Assembly (NCBI RefSeq): GCF_006149005.1
Contig: NZ_VBSL01000010.1
Span: 21,042-85,041, forward strand
Length of the DNA stretch: 64,000 nt
Direction of reading: 5' to 3'
Source of the DNA: Larkinella sp. C7
Lineage (GTDB): Bacteria; Bacteroidota; Bacteroidia; Cytophagales; Spirosomataceae
The translations under genes and the position numbers were made by a program. The notes under the pieces are model-generated. The model saw only the letters and a program-made list of their open reading frames with translations, had not been told where the DNA came from and ran no database searches. Below are positions 16,283 through 24,659 of the stretch, one piece after another; the stretch's first letter is position 1, and each line of letters starts with the position of its first letter.

Positions 16283-18638
16283 TCTTAAGGCTCTTCACCG
16301 GATTCATCAAAGCCGCTTTGATGCTCTGGAAACTGATGGTAAAGAGGGCGATGGCGAGCGAAGCCAGAACGGCGACCACAAACATCCACCACTCGATTTC
16401 GATGCGATTGGCGTACTTTTCCAGCCAGCTATTCATCGCCCACCAGGCCACCGGAAGCGCCACCACCGACGACAGCAACACCAGCAGCAGAAAATCTCTG
16501 GAAAGCATCAGCACGATGTTGACAATGCTGGCCCCCAGCACTTTCCGGATGCCGATTTCTTTCGTGCGCTGCTCCGCCGTGAAAGCCGCCAGCCCGAACA
16601 GGCCGAGACAGGAGATGAAAATGGCCAGAAACGCGAAGTAGTTCGAGAGCTTGCTGATGATGTTTTCGCTCTTGTAGTTGTTGCCAAACTCCTGATCCGT
16701 GAATTTGTACTCGAACGGATAGCGCGGATTGAACTTCCGGAAGGTTCTTTCCAGATTGGCAATGGCCTCTTTGGTGCGGCCCCCTTCGGTGCGCACCAGC
16801 ACAACTCCGTCGAATTCGTTGCGCTGCATGTGCAGAATGAGCGGTTCGATAGCCACGTGCAGCGAGTTGATGTGGTAATCTTTCACCACGCCCACGATAA
16901 TGCCCTTTCGCCCCCAGAACGTCAGTTCCTGCCCCACCGGATTTTTGTAGCCAATCTTCCGGGCCGACGCTTCGTTGATGAGGTAGTTGGTGGTATCGGT
17001 GCCGTAATCGGGTGAGAACTCGCGCCCCTCTTTCAGCCGGACGCCCATCGCCTTGAGGTAGTCGTAATGCACGGCGGTCTGGTTGAACAAAATCCGCTGC
17101 GTGGTGTCTTTGCCCCGCCAGCCGACGCCGATGGTCGAACTACCAACTTCCAGCGGGTCGGCCCAGGAGGCCGAAACCGCCTGGATACCCGGCTGGGTCA
17201 GCAATTCACTGCGGAACGTCTGGTAGTTCTTTTTCAGATCACCTTCCAGCGGCATATACAACAGATTCCCCTTGTCGAACCCCAGGTTTTTGGTTTGGAT
17301 GTACTGAATCTGCCGGTAAATGATGATCATCCCGACAATGAGAATGATCGACAGCGAAAACTGAAACACCACCAGCCCCTTGCGGAAAATGGTTGCACTC
17401 GGTTTGAATTTCAACACGCCTTTCAAGACCACCACCGGTTTCAGCGACGACAGGAACAAGGCTGGGTAACTGCCCGAAACCAACCCGGTTATGAGCGTCA
17501 GTCCCAGCAAAACCAGCCAGAAAAACGGATCGGCAAACTGAAACGTCAGGTGTTTTTCCGTCAGCTCATTAAAGATGGGCAGCATCAGCGCCACCACCAA
17601 AACCGCTACGAACAGCGACAGAAATGAGATGAGCAGCGATTCGCCCACAAACTGCCCCATCAACGACCCCCGCTCGGCGCCCACCACTTTCCGAACGCCC
17701 ACTTCCTTCGCCCGTTTGACCGAACGTGCCGTGGCCAGGTTCATGAAGTTGATGCAGGCAATGACGAGAATAAAAACCGCCACGATGATGAACAACCGCA
17801 CGTATTCGATCCGCCCCCCATCGGGCTGGCCGTTTTTGAAATTGGAATGCAGATAAGCCTCGCTGTTTTTTTGCAGGAACAACTCGATGTTATTGGTCTG
17901 CTTGTTGGTTTTCTGCTTGATGTAATCCCTGATTTTGGCCGACACTTTATCCGGATCGGCCTTTGCACTCAGCAGCACGAACGCCCGGGGGCCGTTGTTA
18001 CTCCATTCTTTCACCCAGGTGTTGTATTTCACAAACCGCTCCCACGAAATCAGGTAATCGAATTTCAGCGAGCTGTTTTCCGGCACTTCCGCCATCACCC
18101 CCGTCACCATCATGTCGTCGGTATTGTCCACCCGGATCACTTTTCCGAGCGCATCCTGATGGGGGAAGTATTTCTGCGCCAGCTTTTCGGAGATCACAAT
18201 GCCGTCCGGACGTGCCAGGGCGGTTCGGGCGTCGCCCTGTGTGAGCGGAAACGAGAAAATGGTCAGGAAATCGCCACTGGCAAACCGCCCCTTTTCTTTG
18301 CCGAACGTGTTGCCGACCGTCAGCAGAATGTTCTGTTCCCACGTCATCATGGCGGCTTTCTCGACTTCCGGGAAATCCTTTTTCAGGTTTTCGGCCAGAA
18401 TACCGGGGGTCGAGGGCGTTGTACTGACGTCCTGACCCGCCCAGGCCTGGTTTTCCATGACCCGGTAAATCCGGTCGTCATTCGCATGAAACCGGTCCAT
18501 TGCGCGTTCGTCCTGCACCCACAGCAGAATAACCAGACTGCAGGCCATGCCGAGCGCCAGACCGAGGATGTTGATCAGCGAGAACGTTTTGTTGCGTTTG
18601 AGATTACGCCAGGCGATTTTGAGGTAGTTGCGAAACAT
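16275..18638 (-). CDS. FtsX/MacB-like permease without prefix (copy 5)
   Basis: A 787-residue permease that starts directly at MFRNYLKIAWRNLKRNKTF. The first helix is INILGLALGMACSLVILLWV followed by QDERAMDRFHAN. The first FtsX domain carries FMNLATARSVKRAKEVGVRK and the second ISCLGLFGLAAFTAEQRTKE with EIGIRKVLGA. By these motifs it is nearest to prefix copy 3 (shared LALGMACSL and the QDER segment). The periplasmic parts include the TxGVMAEVPENSS-type turn typical of MacB periplasmic domains. The 87 bp between its start and the next upstream permease hold no palindrome and no sigma-54-like element, so it could be read through from copy 6. Confidence 0.9.
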   Translation of the reverse strand: MFRNYLKIAWRNLKRNKTFSLINILGLALGMACSLVILLWVQDERAMDRFHANDDRIYRVMENQAWAGQDVSTTPSTPGILAENLKKDFPEVEKAAMMTWEQNILLTVGNTFGKEKGRFASGDFLTIFSFPLTQGDARTALARPDGIVISEKLAQKYFPHQDALGKVIRVDNTDDMMVTGVMAEVPENSSLKFDYLISWERFVKYNTWVKEWSNNGPRAFVLLSAKADPDKVSAKIRDYIKQKTNKQTNNIELFLQKNSEAYLHSNFKNGQPDGGRIEYVRLFIIVAVFILVIACINFMNLATARSVKRAKEVGVRKVVGAERGSLMGQFVGESLLISFLSLFVAVLVVALMLPIFNELTEKHLTFQFADPFFWLVLLGLTLITGLVSGSYPALFLSSLKPVVVLKGVLKFKPSATIFRKGLVVFQFSLSIILIVGMIIIYRQIQYIQTKNLGFDKGNLLYMPLEGDLKKNYQTFRSELLTQPGIQAVSASWADPLEVGSSTIGVGWRGKDTTQRILFNQTAVHYDYLKAMGVRLKEGREFSPDYGTDTTNYLINEASARKIGYKNPVGQELTFWGRKGIIVGVVKDYHINSLHVAIEPLILHMQRNEFDGVVLVRTEGGRTKEAIANLERTFRKFNPRYPFEYKFTDQEFGNNYKSENIISKLSNYFAFLAIFISCLGLFGLAAFTAEQRTKEIGIRKVLGASIVNIVLMLSRDFLLLVLLSSVVALPVAWWAMNSWLEKYANRIEIEWWMFVVAVLASLAIALFTISFQSIKAALMNPVKSLKTE

Positions 18639-18725
18639 AAACGGGGATGATTAGCGCAGAAAAACAGGAAAGCGATCTAAAGATGCAGGGCGACGGGCCT
18701 TCGTTGCATGGTGTCCCCACGGACG

Positions 18726-21134
18726 TTACTCACTCTTCAAACTCTTCACCGGATTCGTCAAAGCGGCTTTCACCGACTGGAACGAAACCGTCAGCAGGGC
18801 GATCAAAACCGCCAGTGCTCCCGCCAGCACAAACACCCACCAGGAGAGGTCGATCCGGTAGGCGAAATCCTGCAACCACTGATGAATCGCATACCAGGCG
18901 ATGGGCGAAGCAATCAGGATGGCGATGAACACCAGCTTCAGGAAATCCCGGGAAAGCAGCGCAATGATCCCCGCCACCGAAGCACCCAGCACCTTGCGAA
19001 TGCCGATCTCCTTGACGCGCCGTTCGGCCGAAAACGACGCCAGCCCGAACAGACCGAGACAGGAAATGATGATCGCCAGCGACGCCAGAATGCCGACAAT
19101 TTCGCTCACCTGACCATCGGCGCGGTAGAGTTCGGCAAAATGTTCATCCAGAAATGAGTAATCAAACGGCTGATCGGGCGCGAGTTTGGCCCAGACGGAT
19201 TTGGCGTAGGCAATGGCTTCCGGGGCGTTTTTACCACTGATCCGAACCGACATTTCGTTATAGCCCCAGTCCTTCTGGTTGAAAATGCAGAGCGTTTCGA
19301 TTTTGTGGTGAAGCGAGTTAAAATTGAAATCCTTCGAAATCCCGACAATCCGGCCCAGCGAATCCATCCCGCCGAAACCGAAATTCCGGCCGATCAGCGA
19401 TTGCATCGTGGCTTTCGGCTGTTCCTTCAGCAGTTCTTTCGCCAGCGTTTCGTTGATGATATACGCTCTGGCGTTATCCGTTTTGCTGTCTTTTAAAAAA
19501 TTCCGCCCAGCGATTATGGGAATTTTATAGAGTGTTAGGTAATCGGGATCGACAATGACCTGCGAGGTTGCCATTTCGCGCACCGGCCCGTCGCCGTGAA
19601 ACTTGACCCCGGTTTGGTGCAGGTTATTCCCCAGGCGTTGCTGTGAAGCCGTTACCCCTGTGATCAGGGAATTTGATAACAATTCCTGCTTGATGGCATC
19701 ATATTTTGGATTCGTAAATGAATTGAGCGGAACAACCATCACCTGATCGCGGGAAAAACCGGGGTCCTGTTGCTGCATAAACCGCAGTTGCTTCACCACA
19801 AAAGCCGTGGCAATGATCAGAAAAACCGCCCCCGTAAACTGGCCGATCACCAGTATGTTGCGAAACGACCCTTTGTTTTTGCCAATTTCCAAGCTGCCTT
19901 TCAGCACTTTTGTGGGCTGATACGACGACAGGAAAAAGGCAGGATAACTGCCGGAAATGACGCCGATTAAAATGGCAAAGGCGATGAATAAAATCAAAAC
20001 CGATGGGTTACTGAACAGGGCCAGATCCAATTCCCGCTGACTGAGTTCGGTTACAAAGGGCAGACAGAGTTTTACCAGCAGAACCGCAAAAACCAGAGCG
20101 ATAAACGACAGTAAAATGGATTCGCCGATAAACTGAGCCGCCAGTTGCGTTCGCTCCGCTCCCACCGACTTCCGAATCCCGACTTCTTTCGCCCGGCCCG
20201 ACGATTTGGCCGTCGAGAGATTCATGAAATTGATGCAGGCAATCAGCAGCACGATCACCGCAATGACCAGAAAGATGTACGTATAGTTCTTGTCGAATTT
20301 TTGAAAATTAAGGTAATCATGTGTGATCGCCATCGAGTTGTCGTGGACCTCATGCAGCGGCTGGAGAAACAATTCGTAGAATTTCCAATTCTCGCCACTC
20401 ATGTGCCGTTTGAGGAAAGCCGGGAATTTTTTCTCCAGGGCCGCAACGTCGGCATTGTCCGCTAATTCCAGATACGTCACCAGCCAGTTGCCGCCCCAGT
20501 TGTTCATGGCGTCGGCTTTGACAAACGAATTGAAGGAGAAGATTCCGTCGAACTGCAGGTGTGAGTTTTTGGGGGCATTTTCAAGAATACCGGTCACTTT
20601 AAAACTGATCGTATCCGAATCATACCGCACGAGCGTTTTGCCGATCGGATTCGCATTGCCAAAGAATTTAACCGCGCTTTCTTCCGTCAGCACCACACTA
20701 TTAGGGCTCTTCAGAATGGTTTTCGCGTCACCCTGAAGCAGTTTATAATCGAACAATTGCAAAAAGGACGAATCCGCCCACAGCATTTGGGGCATCACGA
20801 TCTTTTTATCACCATAGGTCAGCCGGACCTCCTTATTGGGACGAACCCGGACGAAACTGCGGATTTCCGGATACTCTTGGGTCAAGGTCGGTCCCATCGG
20901 AAACATCGACAACGCCACATTTTGCGGGTCCACCATGCCCGGAAATTTCTGCACTTCATCGAGCCGGTAGATGTTCTTTTTATGAATCCCGTCGAAACTC
21001 GTTTCGTACGTCACGAAGAGCATAATCAGAATACAGGCCGCCATGCCGATGGCCAGTCCAATGATGTTGATGGCTGAAAAAACCTTGTTTTTCCACAAAT
21101 TCCGCCAGGCGATTTTTAAGTAGTTCTGTAGCAT
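18726..21134 (-). CDS. FtsX/MacB-like permease without prefix (copy 6)
   Basis: An 802-residue permease. The start is set at 21134 (MLQNYLKIAWRNLWKNK), because the upstream in-frame ATG at 21188 would add 18 residues encoded by the intergenic palindrome. Helix 1 is INIIGLAIGMAACILIMLFV. The first FtsX domain reads FMNLSTAKSSGRAKEVGIRK, the second ISCLGLFGLASFSAERRVKE. In the first periplasmic domain a long insert (KFPAFLKRHMSGENWKFYEL) precedes HEVHDNSMAI, where most copies have a short HLH-type loop. The C-terminus is NPVKSLKSE. Confidence 0.9.
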   Translation of the reverse strand: MLQNYLKIAWRNLWKNKVFSAINIIGLAIGMAACILIMLFVTYETSFDGIHKKNIYRLDEVQKFPGMVDPQNVALSMFPMGPTLTQEYPEIRSFVRVRPNKEVRLTYGDKKIVMPQMLWADSSFLQLFDYKLLQGDAKTILKSPNSVVLTEESAVKFFGNANPIGKTLVRYDSDTISFKVTGILENAPKNSHLQFDGIFSFNSFVKADAMNNWGGNWLVTYLELADNADVAALEKKFPAFLKRHMSGENWKFYELFLQPLHEVHDNSMAITHDYLNFQKFDKNYTYIFLVIAVIVLLIACINFMNLSTAKSSGRAKEVGIRKSVGAERTQLAAQFIGESILLSFIALVFAVLLVKLCLPFVTELSQRELDLALFSNPSVLILFIAFAILIGVISGSYPAFFLSSYQPTKVLKGSLEIGKNKGSFRNILVIGQFTGAVFLIIATAFVVKQLRFMQQQDPGFSRDQVMVVPLNSFTNPKYDAIKQELLSNSLITGVTASQQRLGNNLHQTGVKFHGDGPVREMATSQVIVDPDYLTLYKIPIIAGRNFLKDSKTDNARAYIINETLAKELLKEQPKATMQSLIGRNFGFGGMDSLGRIVGISKDFNFNSLHHKIETLCIFNQKDWGYNEMSVRISGKNAPEAIAYAKSVWAKLAPDQPFDYSFLDEHFAELYRADGQVSEIVGILASLAIIISCLGLFGLASFSAERRVKEIGIRKVLGASVAGIIALLSRDFLKLVFIAILIASPIAWYAIHQWLQDFAYRIDLSWWVFVLAGALAVLIALLTVSFQSVKAALTNPVKSLKSE

Positions 21135-21152
21135 TTTTAGTTGTGAGTTAGG

Positions 21153-21210
21153 AGTTAAGAATGAAGAGTTAAGAGTTGGCTGACGCACTCTTAACTCTTC
21201 ATTTCTAACT
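21153..21210. repeat. Intergenic inverted repeat (GAGTTA-word class)
   Basis: Arms 21153-21174 and 21189-21210 match at 20 of 22 positions, around a loop with GGCTGACGCAC identical to that at 2704-2714. It lies between permease copies 6 and 7. Confidence 0.8.
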
Positions 21211-21212
21211 CT

Positions 21213-23594
21213 TTATTCCGAGCGTAGTGACGTAACCGGGTTGGTCAAAGCAGCTTTCACCGACTGAACCGACACCGTCAACAGGGCAATCAGTCCGGCC
21301 AGACCGCCGGCCAGCGCAAACACCCACCAGTCGATGTCGATTTTGTATTGGTATTCCTCCAGAAACCGGCTCATGGCGTACCAGCCAATGGGCGCAGCAA
21401 TCGCAAAAGCCACCAGAACCAATTTCAGAAAGTCTTTCGACAACAGCGAAACGATGCTCGCAACCGTCGCGCCCAGCACCTTCCGGACGCCGATCTCCTT
21501 CGTCCGCTGCGTCACGACAAATGAGACCAGACCGAACAGTCCCAGACAGCCGATCAGAATGCCGACGGCGGCAAAGAGCGTCAGGAAGTTGGTCAGTTTG
21601 CGTTCGTCGTCGTAGAAAGCCTGAATGTTCTGATCGAGGAATTTGGCTTCAAAATAATAGTTCGGAAAAACCGCTTTCCAGTGTTGTTCAATGTGTTGCA
21701 ACGCCTGAGACTGCTGTTTCGGATCGATCCGAATACTGGCTTCCTGGAAATTCCAGTCGGCATACAGGAAAACGTGGGGGACAATGGACGACCGCAGGCT
21801 TTGCGAATGGTAATCCTTGACGACGCCCATCACCGTAAACGGCTGGTTTCCATCCAGATTAATCCGTTCGCCAATCGCTTTTTCAGGATTCGCATACCCC
21901 AAATCCCGGGCGGCTTTTTCGTTGATCATCGCGACCGTGTTCGTATCGGCACGGGTCCACGACCGACCGGCGACCAGCGGTATTTTGAAAAAATGGAAGT
22001 AGTTGGTATCGACGTACTGAAAGCGGAACGTCTGCTCGCCATCGGGCAAGTTGTGATGCTGCACAGTTCGCCACCACCAGTTGCGGTTGCTCGACGGCGT
22101 GGTCAGGGCAAATGCCACATCCTTCACTTCGGGATGTTCCAGCAATTGCTGCCGAAACCGTTCCCGCAGAACTCCGTTGCCCCGCTCCGGCATGGTAACC
22201 GTTACAATCGCTTTTTTATCAAAACCCAGATCGGTTTCGTAGAAATACCGGATTTGCTTGCTGCCGATCAACGTGCAGATCACCAGCACCTGCGCGATGA
22301 CAAACTGCGCAACGACCAGCGACGAGCGCAACGAAAATCCTTTGGGATTGGCGGCATAAAACCGCCCCCGCAACACCTTCACCGGCTGAAAACCGGACAG
22401 CACCAATGCCGGATACAAACCCGCCAGAAACGTGACGGCAACACCCAAGCCCAGCAGAAATGCAATGGCTCCGGCGTCCCAAACGTTCGACTGCGCAACC
22501 TGCGTGTTGAGCAACTGGTCGGCATAGCGAATCAACTGCGTAGCCAGCAAACCGCCCAGAGCGATGGCGGCAAAAACCAGGAATGCGGTTTCCCCGAAAA
22601 ACTGGATCATCAACTGTTTCCGGCTGCTACCCAGCACTTTCCGGACGGCAATTTCGCGGCTCCGCTGAACCGCCTGCACCGTGGCCAGATTGACGAAGTT
22701 GATGCAGGCGATGATCACCAGAAACAGTCCGATAGCAGCCAGCGTGTTGAGCATCCACTGCGGAATGACGTAATTGAACGGGTCGGGGTCGGTTTCCGTG
22801 TTGCGATGCACCTCCGTAATCGGCAAAAGCTCAAACCCGGTCAGGGCGGAGTATTTCTGGTGTTGAGTAGCCAGTTTTTTGAGGGTTGCTTCGATGGCAG
22901 AAGGCGAAACGCCCGGTTTCAGAACAACGTAGCCGTGGTGCATCGAATCGCCCCCGCCCCAGTATTCTTCATTGGTATACTCGTGCGCAATGCGTTTCAG
23001 CGTCTCGCGGGAAGCCAGCACCTGAAACTGAAATTCCGAGTTGACCGGTGCTTTACGAATGATGCCCGACACCACCAGATCAACCTGGCTGTTGAACCGG
23101 ATGGTTTTGCCCATCGGGTCGCTTTCGTTAAAAAATCGCCGGGCCGTCGGTTCGTCCAGCACCACCTGATAGGGCTGGCTGAGCGACTGCTGCGGAGAGC
23201 CTTTCACCCACTCCACATCGATCATGTCCAGAAACCGGGGTGGCGCGAAAAAGAGGTGTTTGACGTTAAAAAGCTGTTGCCCGACCCGCAATCCGTTGGA
23301 AGAGTAGCCGTAGGCATTGGCCGCATTCTCGACCCCCGGAATCTGTTCGTTAAGTGCCTTGATGAGGCCGTGCGGAACGGAGGTGCCCTTTTCGCCGTAC
23401 TTATCGACCGCAATCAGCCGGTATAGCCGGTCGGCTTTCGCGTGGTACGTATCGAAGCTGTATTCAAACCGCACAATCCAGAACAAAACGATGGCAACGC
23501 CCAGCCCCAGGGTCAGCCCGGTGAGGTTGATAAAGGCGTAATTCCGGTTGCGAATCAGGCTGCGCCAGGTGGTTTTGAGGTAATTGCGAAGCAT
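21213..23594 (-). CDS. FtsX/MacB-like permease, VNLATAQ subgroup (copy 7)
   Basis: A 793-residue permease starting MLRNYLKTTWRSLIRNRNY. It belongs with copies 4, 8 and 14: helix 1 leads into VRFEYSFDTYH, and the first FtsX domain is IACINFVNLATVQAVQRSRE followed by IAVRKVLGSSRKQL. The EIAVRK loop departs from the usual E(V/I)G(V/I)RK. The second FtsX domain is GCLGLFGLVSFVVTQRTKE. The C-terminus NPVTSLRSE is standard. The upstream region to 23648 is short and holds the promoter of the divergent Uma2-like gene. Confidence 0.9.
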   Translation of the reverse strand: MLRNYLKTTWRSLIRNRNYAFINLTGLTLGLGVAIVLFWIVRFEYSFDTYHAKADRLYRLIAVDKYGEKGTSVPHGLIKALNEQIPGVENAANAYGYSSNGLRVGQQLFNVKHLFFAPPRFLDMIDVEWVKGSPQQSLSQPYQVVLDEPTARRFFNESDPMGKTIRFNSQVDLVVSGIIRKAPVNSEFQFQVLASRETLKRIAHEYTNEEYWGGGDSMHHGYVVLKPGVSPSAIEATLKKLATQHQKYSALTGFELLPITEVHRNTETDPDPFNYVIPQWMLNTLAAIGLFLVIIACINFVNLATVQAVQRSREIAVRKVLGSSRKQLMIQFFGETAFLVFAAIALGGLLATQLIRYADQLLNTQVAQSNVWDAGAIAFLLGLGVAVTFLAGLYPALVLSGFQPVKVLRGRFYAANPKGFSLRSSLVVAQFVIAQVLVICTLIGSKQIRYFYETDLGFDKKAIVTVTMPERGNGVLRERFRQQLLEHPEVKDVAFALTTPSSNRNWWWRTVQHHNLPDGEQTFRFQYVDTNYFHFFKIPLVAGRSWTRADTNTVAMINEKAARDLGYANPEKAIGERINLDGNQPFTVMGVVKDYHSQSLRSSIVPHVFLYADWNFQEASIRIDPKQQSQALQHIEQHWKAVFPNYYFEAKFLDQNIQAFYDDERKLTNFLTLFAAVGILIGCLGLFGLVSFVVTQRTKEIGVRKVLGATVASIVSLLSKDFLKLVLVAFAIAAPIGWYAMSRFLEEYQYKIDIDWWVFALAGGLAGLIALLTVSVQSVKAALTNPVTSLRSE

Positions 23595-23614
23595 GTGCTT
23601 TTTCGGTATGTTTG
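23584..23614 (+). promoter_or_regulatory. Bacteroidota-type promoter for the tandem Uma2-like genes
   Basis: TTG at 23584-23586 and TATGTTTG at 23607-23614 are separated by 20 bp, in agreement with the TTG-N17-23-TAnnTTTG consensus known from Flavobacterium. The start codon at 23649 lies about 35 bp downstream of the -7 element. The -33 element overlaps the first codons of the divergent permease. Confidence 0.5.
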
Positions 23615-23648
23615 CTTAATCAAATCAGTCTATCTTCTCCGGGTTGCC

Positions 23649-24086
23649 ATGTACAAATCCAACTATCCACTGGCATCGATGGCTCACGAGGATGAAATGG
23701 ATGTCAACGCCCCGTTCATCCATCAACGGACCATTGCTCAGCTAACGGCCGGTCTCTATCCCTTGTATCGCTCAGGGAAAATCCCGCTTGAGCCACTTCC
23801 TGAAATGATGGAGGAGTACGCAACGCCCGTTCCTGATGTTTTACTGTACGATTATGAAACGGAACAAACCCGGGTCATTATCGAAATATGCCAAACCAGC
23901 GGTCAGAAACGCGACCTTACCAAAATCATAAAACTCATCGACGAAGCGCTTTACGGCATCCTCGAAGGCTTCGTTTACAAGTACAAAACCAGCGAATGGT
24001 TCCGCTATCGCAAAGGCGACGGTGGCCTGACCGAAAATGCTTCCTTCTCCGAAATCCTGCAACTCGATTTGAATAGTTTTTTATGA
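23649..24086 (+). CDS. Uma2-like PD-(D/E)XK family protein (tandem copy A)
   Basis: A 145-residue protein starting MYKSNYPLASMAHEDEMD. The segment LEPLPEMMEEYATPVPDVLL followed by VIIEICQTSG fits the PD...E-x-(x) core of the Uma2/DUF820 group of PD-(D/E)XK nuclease-like proteins, although the usual Lys after Glu is not obvious. The in-frame start upstream at 23442 lies inside the divergent permease and is rejected. The family is widespread in cyanobacteria and Cytophagales; its cellular role is unclear. The last 29 residues (from WFRYRKGDGGL) nearly equal those of the next gene, 35 bp downstream. Probably one transcript. Confidence 0.55.
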   Translation: MYKSNYPLASMAHEDEMDVNAPFIHQRTIAQLTAGLYPLYRSGKIPLEPLPEMMEEYATPVPDVLLYDYETEQTRVIIEICQTSGQKRDLTKIIKLIDEALYGILEGFVYKYKTSEWFRYRKGDGGLTENASFSEILQLDLNSFL

Positions 24087-24120
24087 CTTTCCCATCGTGA
24101 TTCCTTAAAACCGTAATAGT

Positions 24121-24564
24121 ATGTATTTTCCATCCACCAATCCTCTATCCATCGTTCATGAAGATCAGGGTGTTTGGGCGCCTGTCGATCACCAACGCGT
24201 TATTGCCAAGCTGCTGATGGGGCTGGGCGTGCTTTTTCACCGCGAAAAAACCATCCATCTGGAACCCCTGCCCGAAACGATGCTCGATGAAGGCAAAGCC
24301 AGCCTCGTACCGGATCTTTTACTACGCGACAATGAAACGGCTCAAACGCCAATCATTATCGAAGTATGTCATACCAACGGACTGCAAGGTGATCTGCATA
24401 AAGTCTTTCAGTTAATCGATCAGGGTTTTTACGGTATCTGCGAAGGATTCATTTACGATTACCGAACCGGCCAATGGTTCCGCTACCGCAAAGGCGACGG
24501 TGGCCTGACCGAAAACTCCTCCTTCTCCGAAATTCTCCAACTCGATTTGAATAGCTTTTTATAA
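24121..24564 (+). CDS. Uma2-like PD-(D/E)XK family protein (tandem copy B)
   Basis: A 147-residue paralogue of the preceding gene. Shared landmarks are HQRVIAKLLMGLGVLFHREK, LEPLPETMLDEG, the core VPDLLLRDNE with IIIEVCHTNG, and a C-terminus from WFRYRKGDGGL that differs by one residue from copy A. The N-terminal two thirds have diverged far more than the 3' end, where even synonymous positions are mostly kept. That pattern suggests gene conversion or strong constraint on the C-terminus. The stop lies in the left arm of the palindrome at 24563-24642, on the boundary with a convergent permease gene. Confidence 0.55.
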   Translation: MYFPSTNPLSIVHEDQGVWAPVDHQRVIAKLLMGLGVLFHREKTIHLEPLPETMLDEGKASLVPDLLLRDNETAQTPIIIEVCHTNGLQGDLHKVFQLIDQGFYGICEGFIYDYRTGQWFRYRKGDGGLTENSSFSEILQLDLNSFL

Positions 24565-24642
24565 TAACGAATATTGAATAGCGAACTTCGAAGTAGCTCT
24601 GCGGACGCCCATTTCGATATTCGTTATTCAATATTCATTATT
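24563..24642. repeat. Intergenic inverted repeat between converging genes
   Basis: Arms 24563-24592 and 24613-24642 match at 26 of 30 positions (core AATATTGAATA). The loop GTAGCTCTGCGGACGCCCAT resembles that at 5435-5450. It lies between the Uma2-like gene and the convergent permease copy 8. Confidence 0.75.
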
Positions 24643-24659
24643 CTTTATTCCTTTCATTT

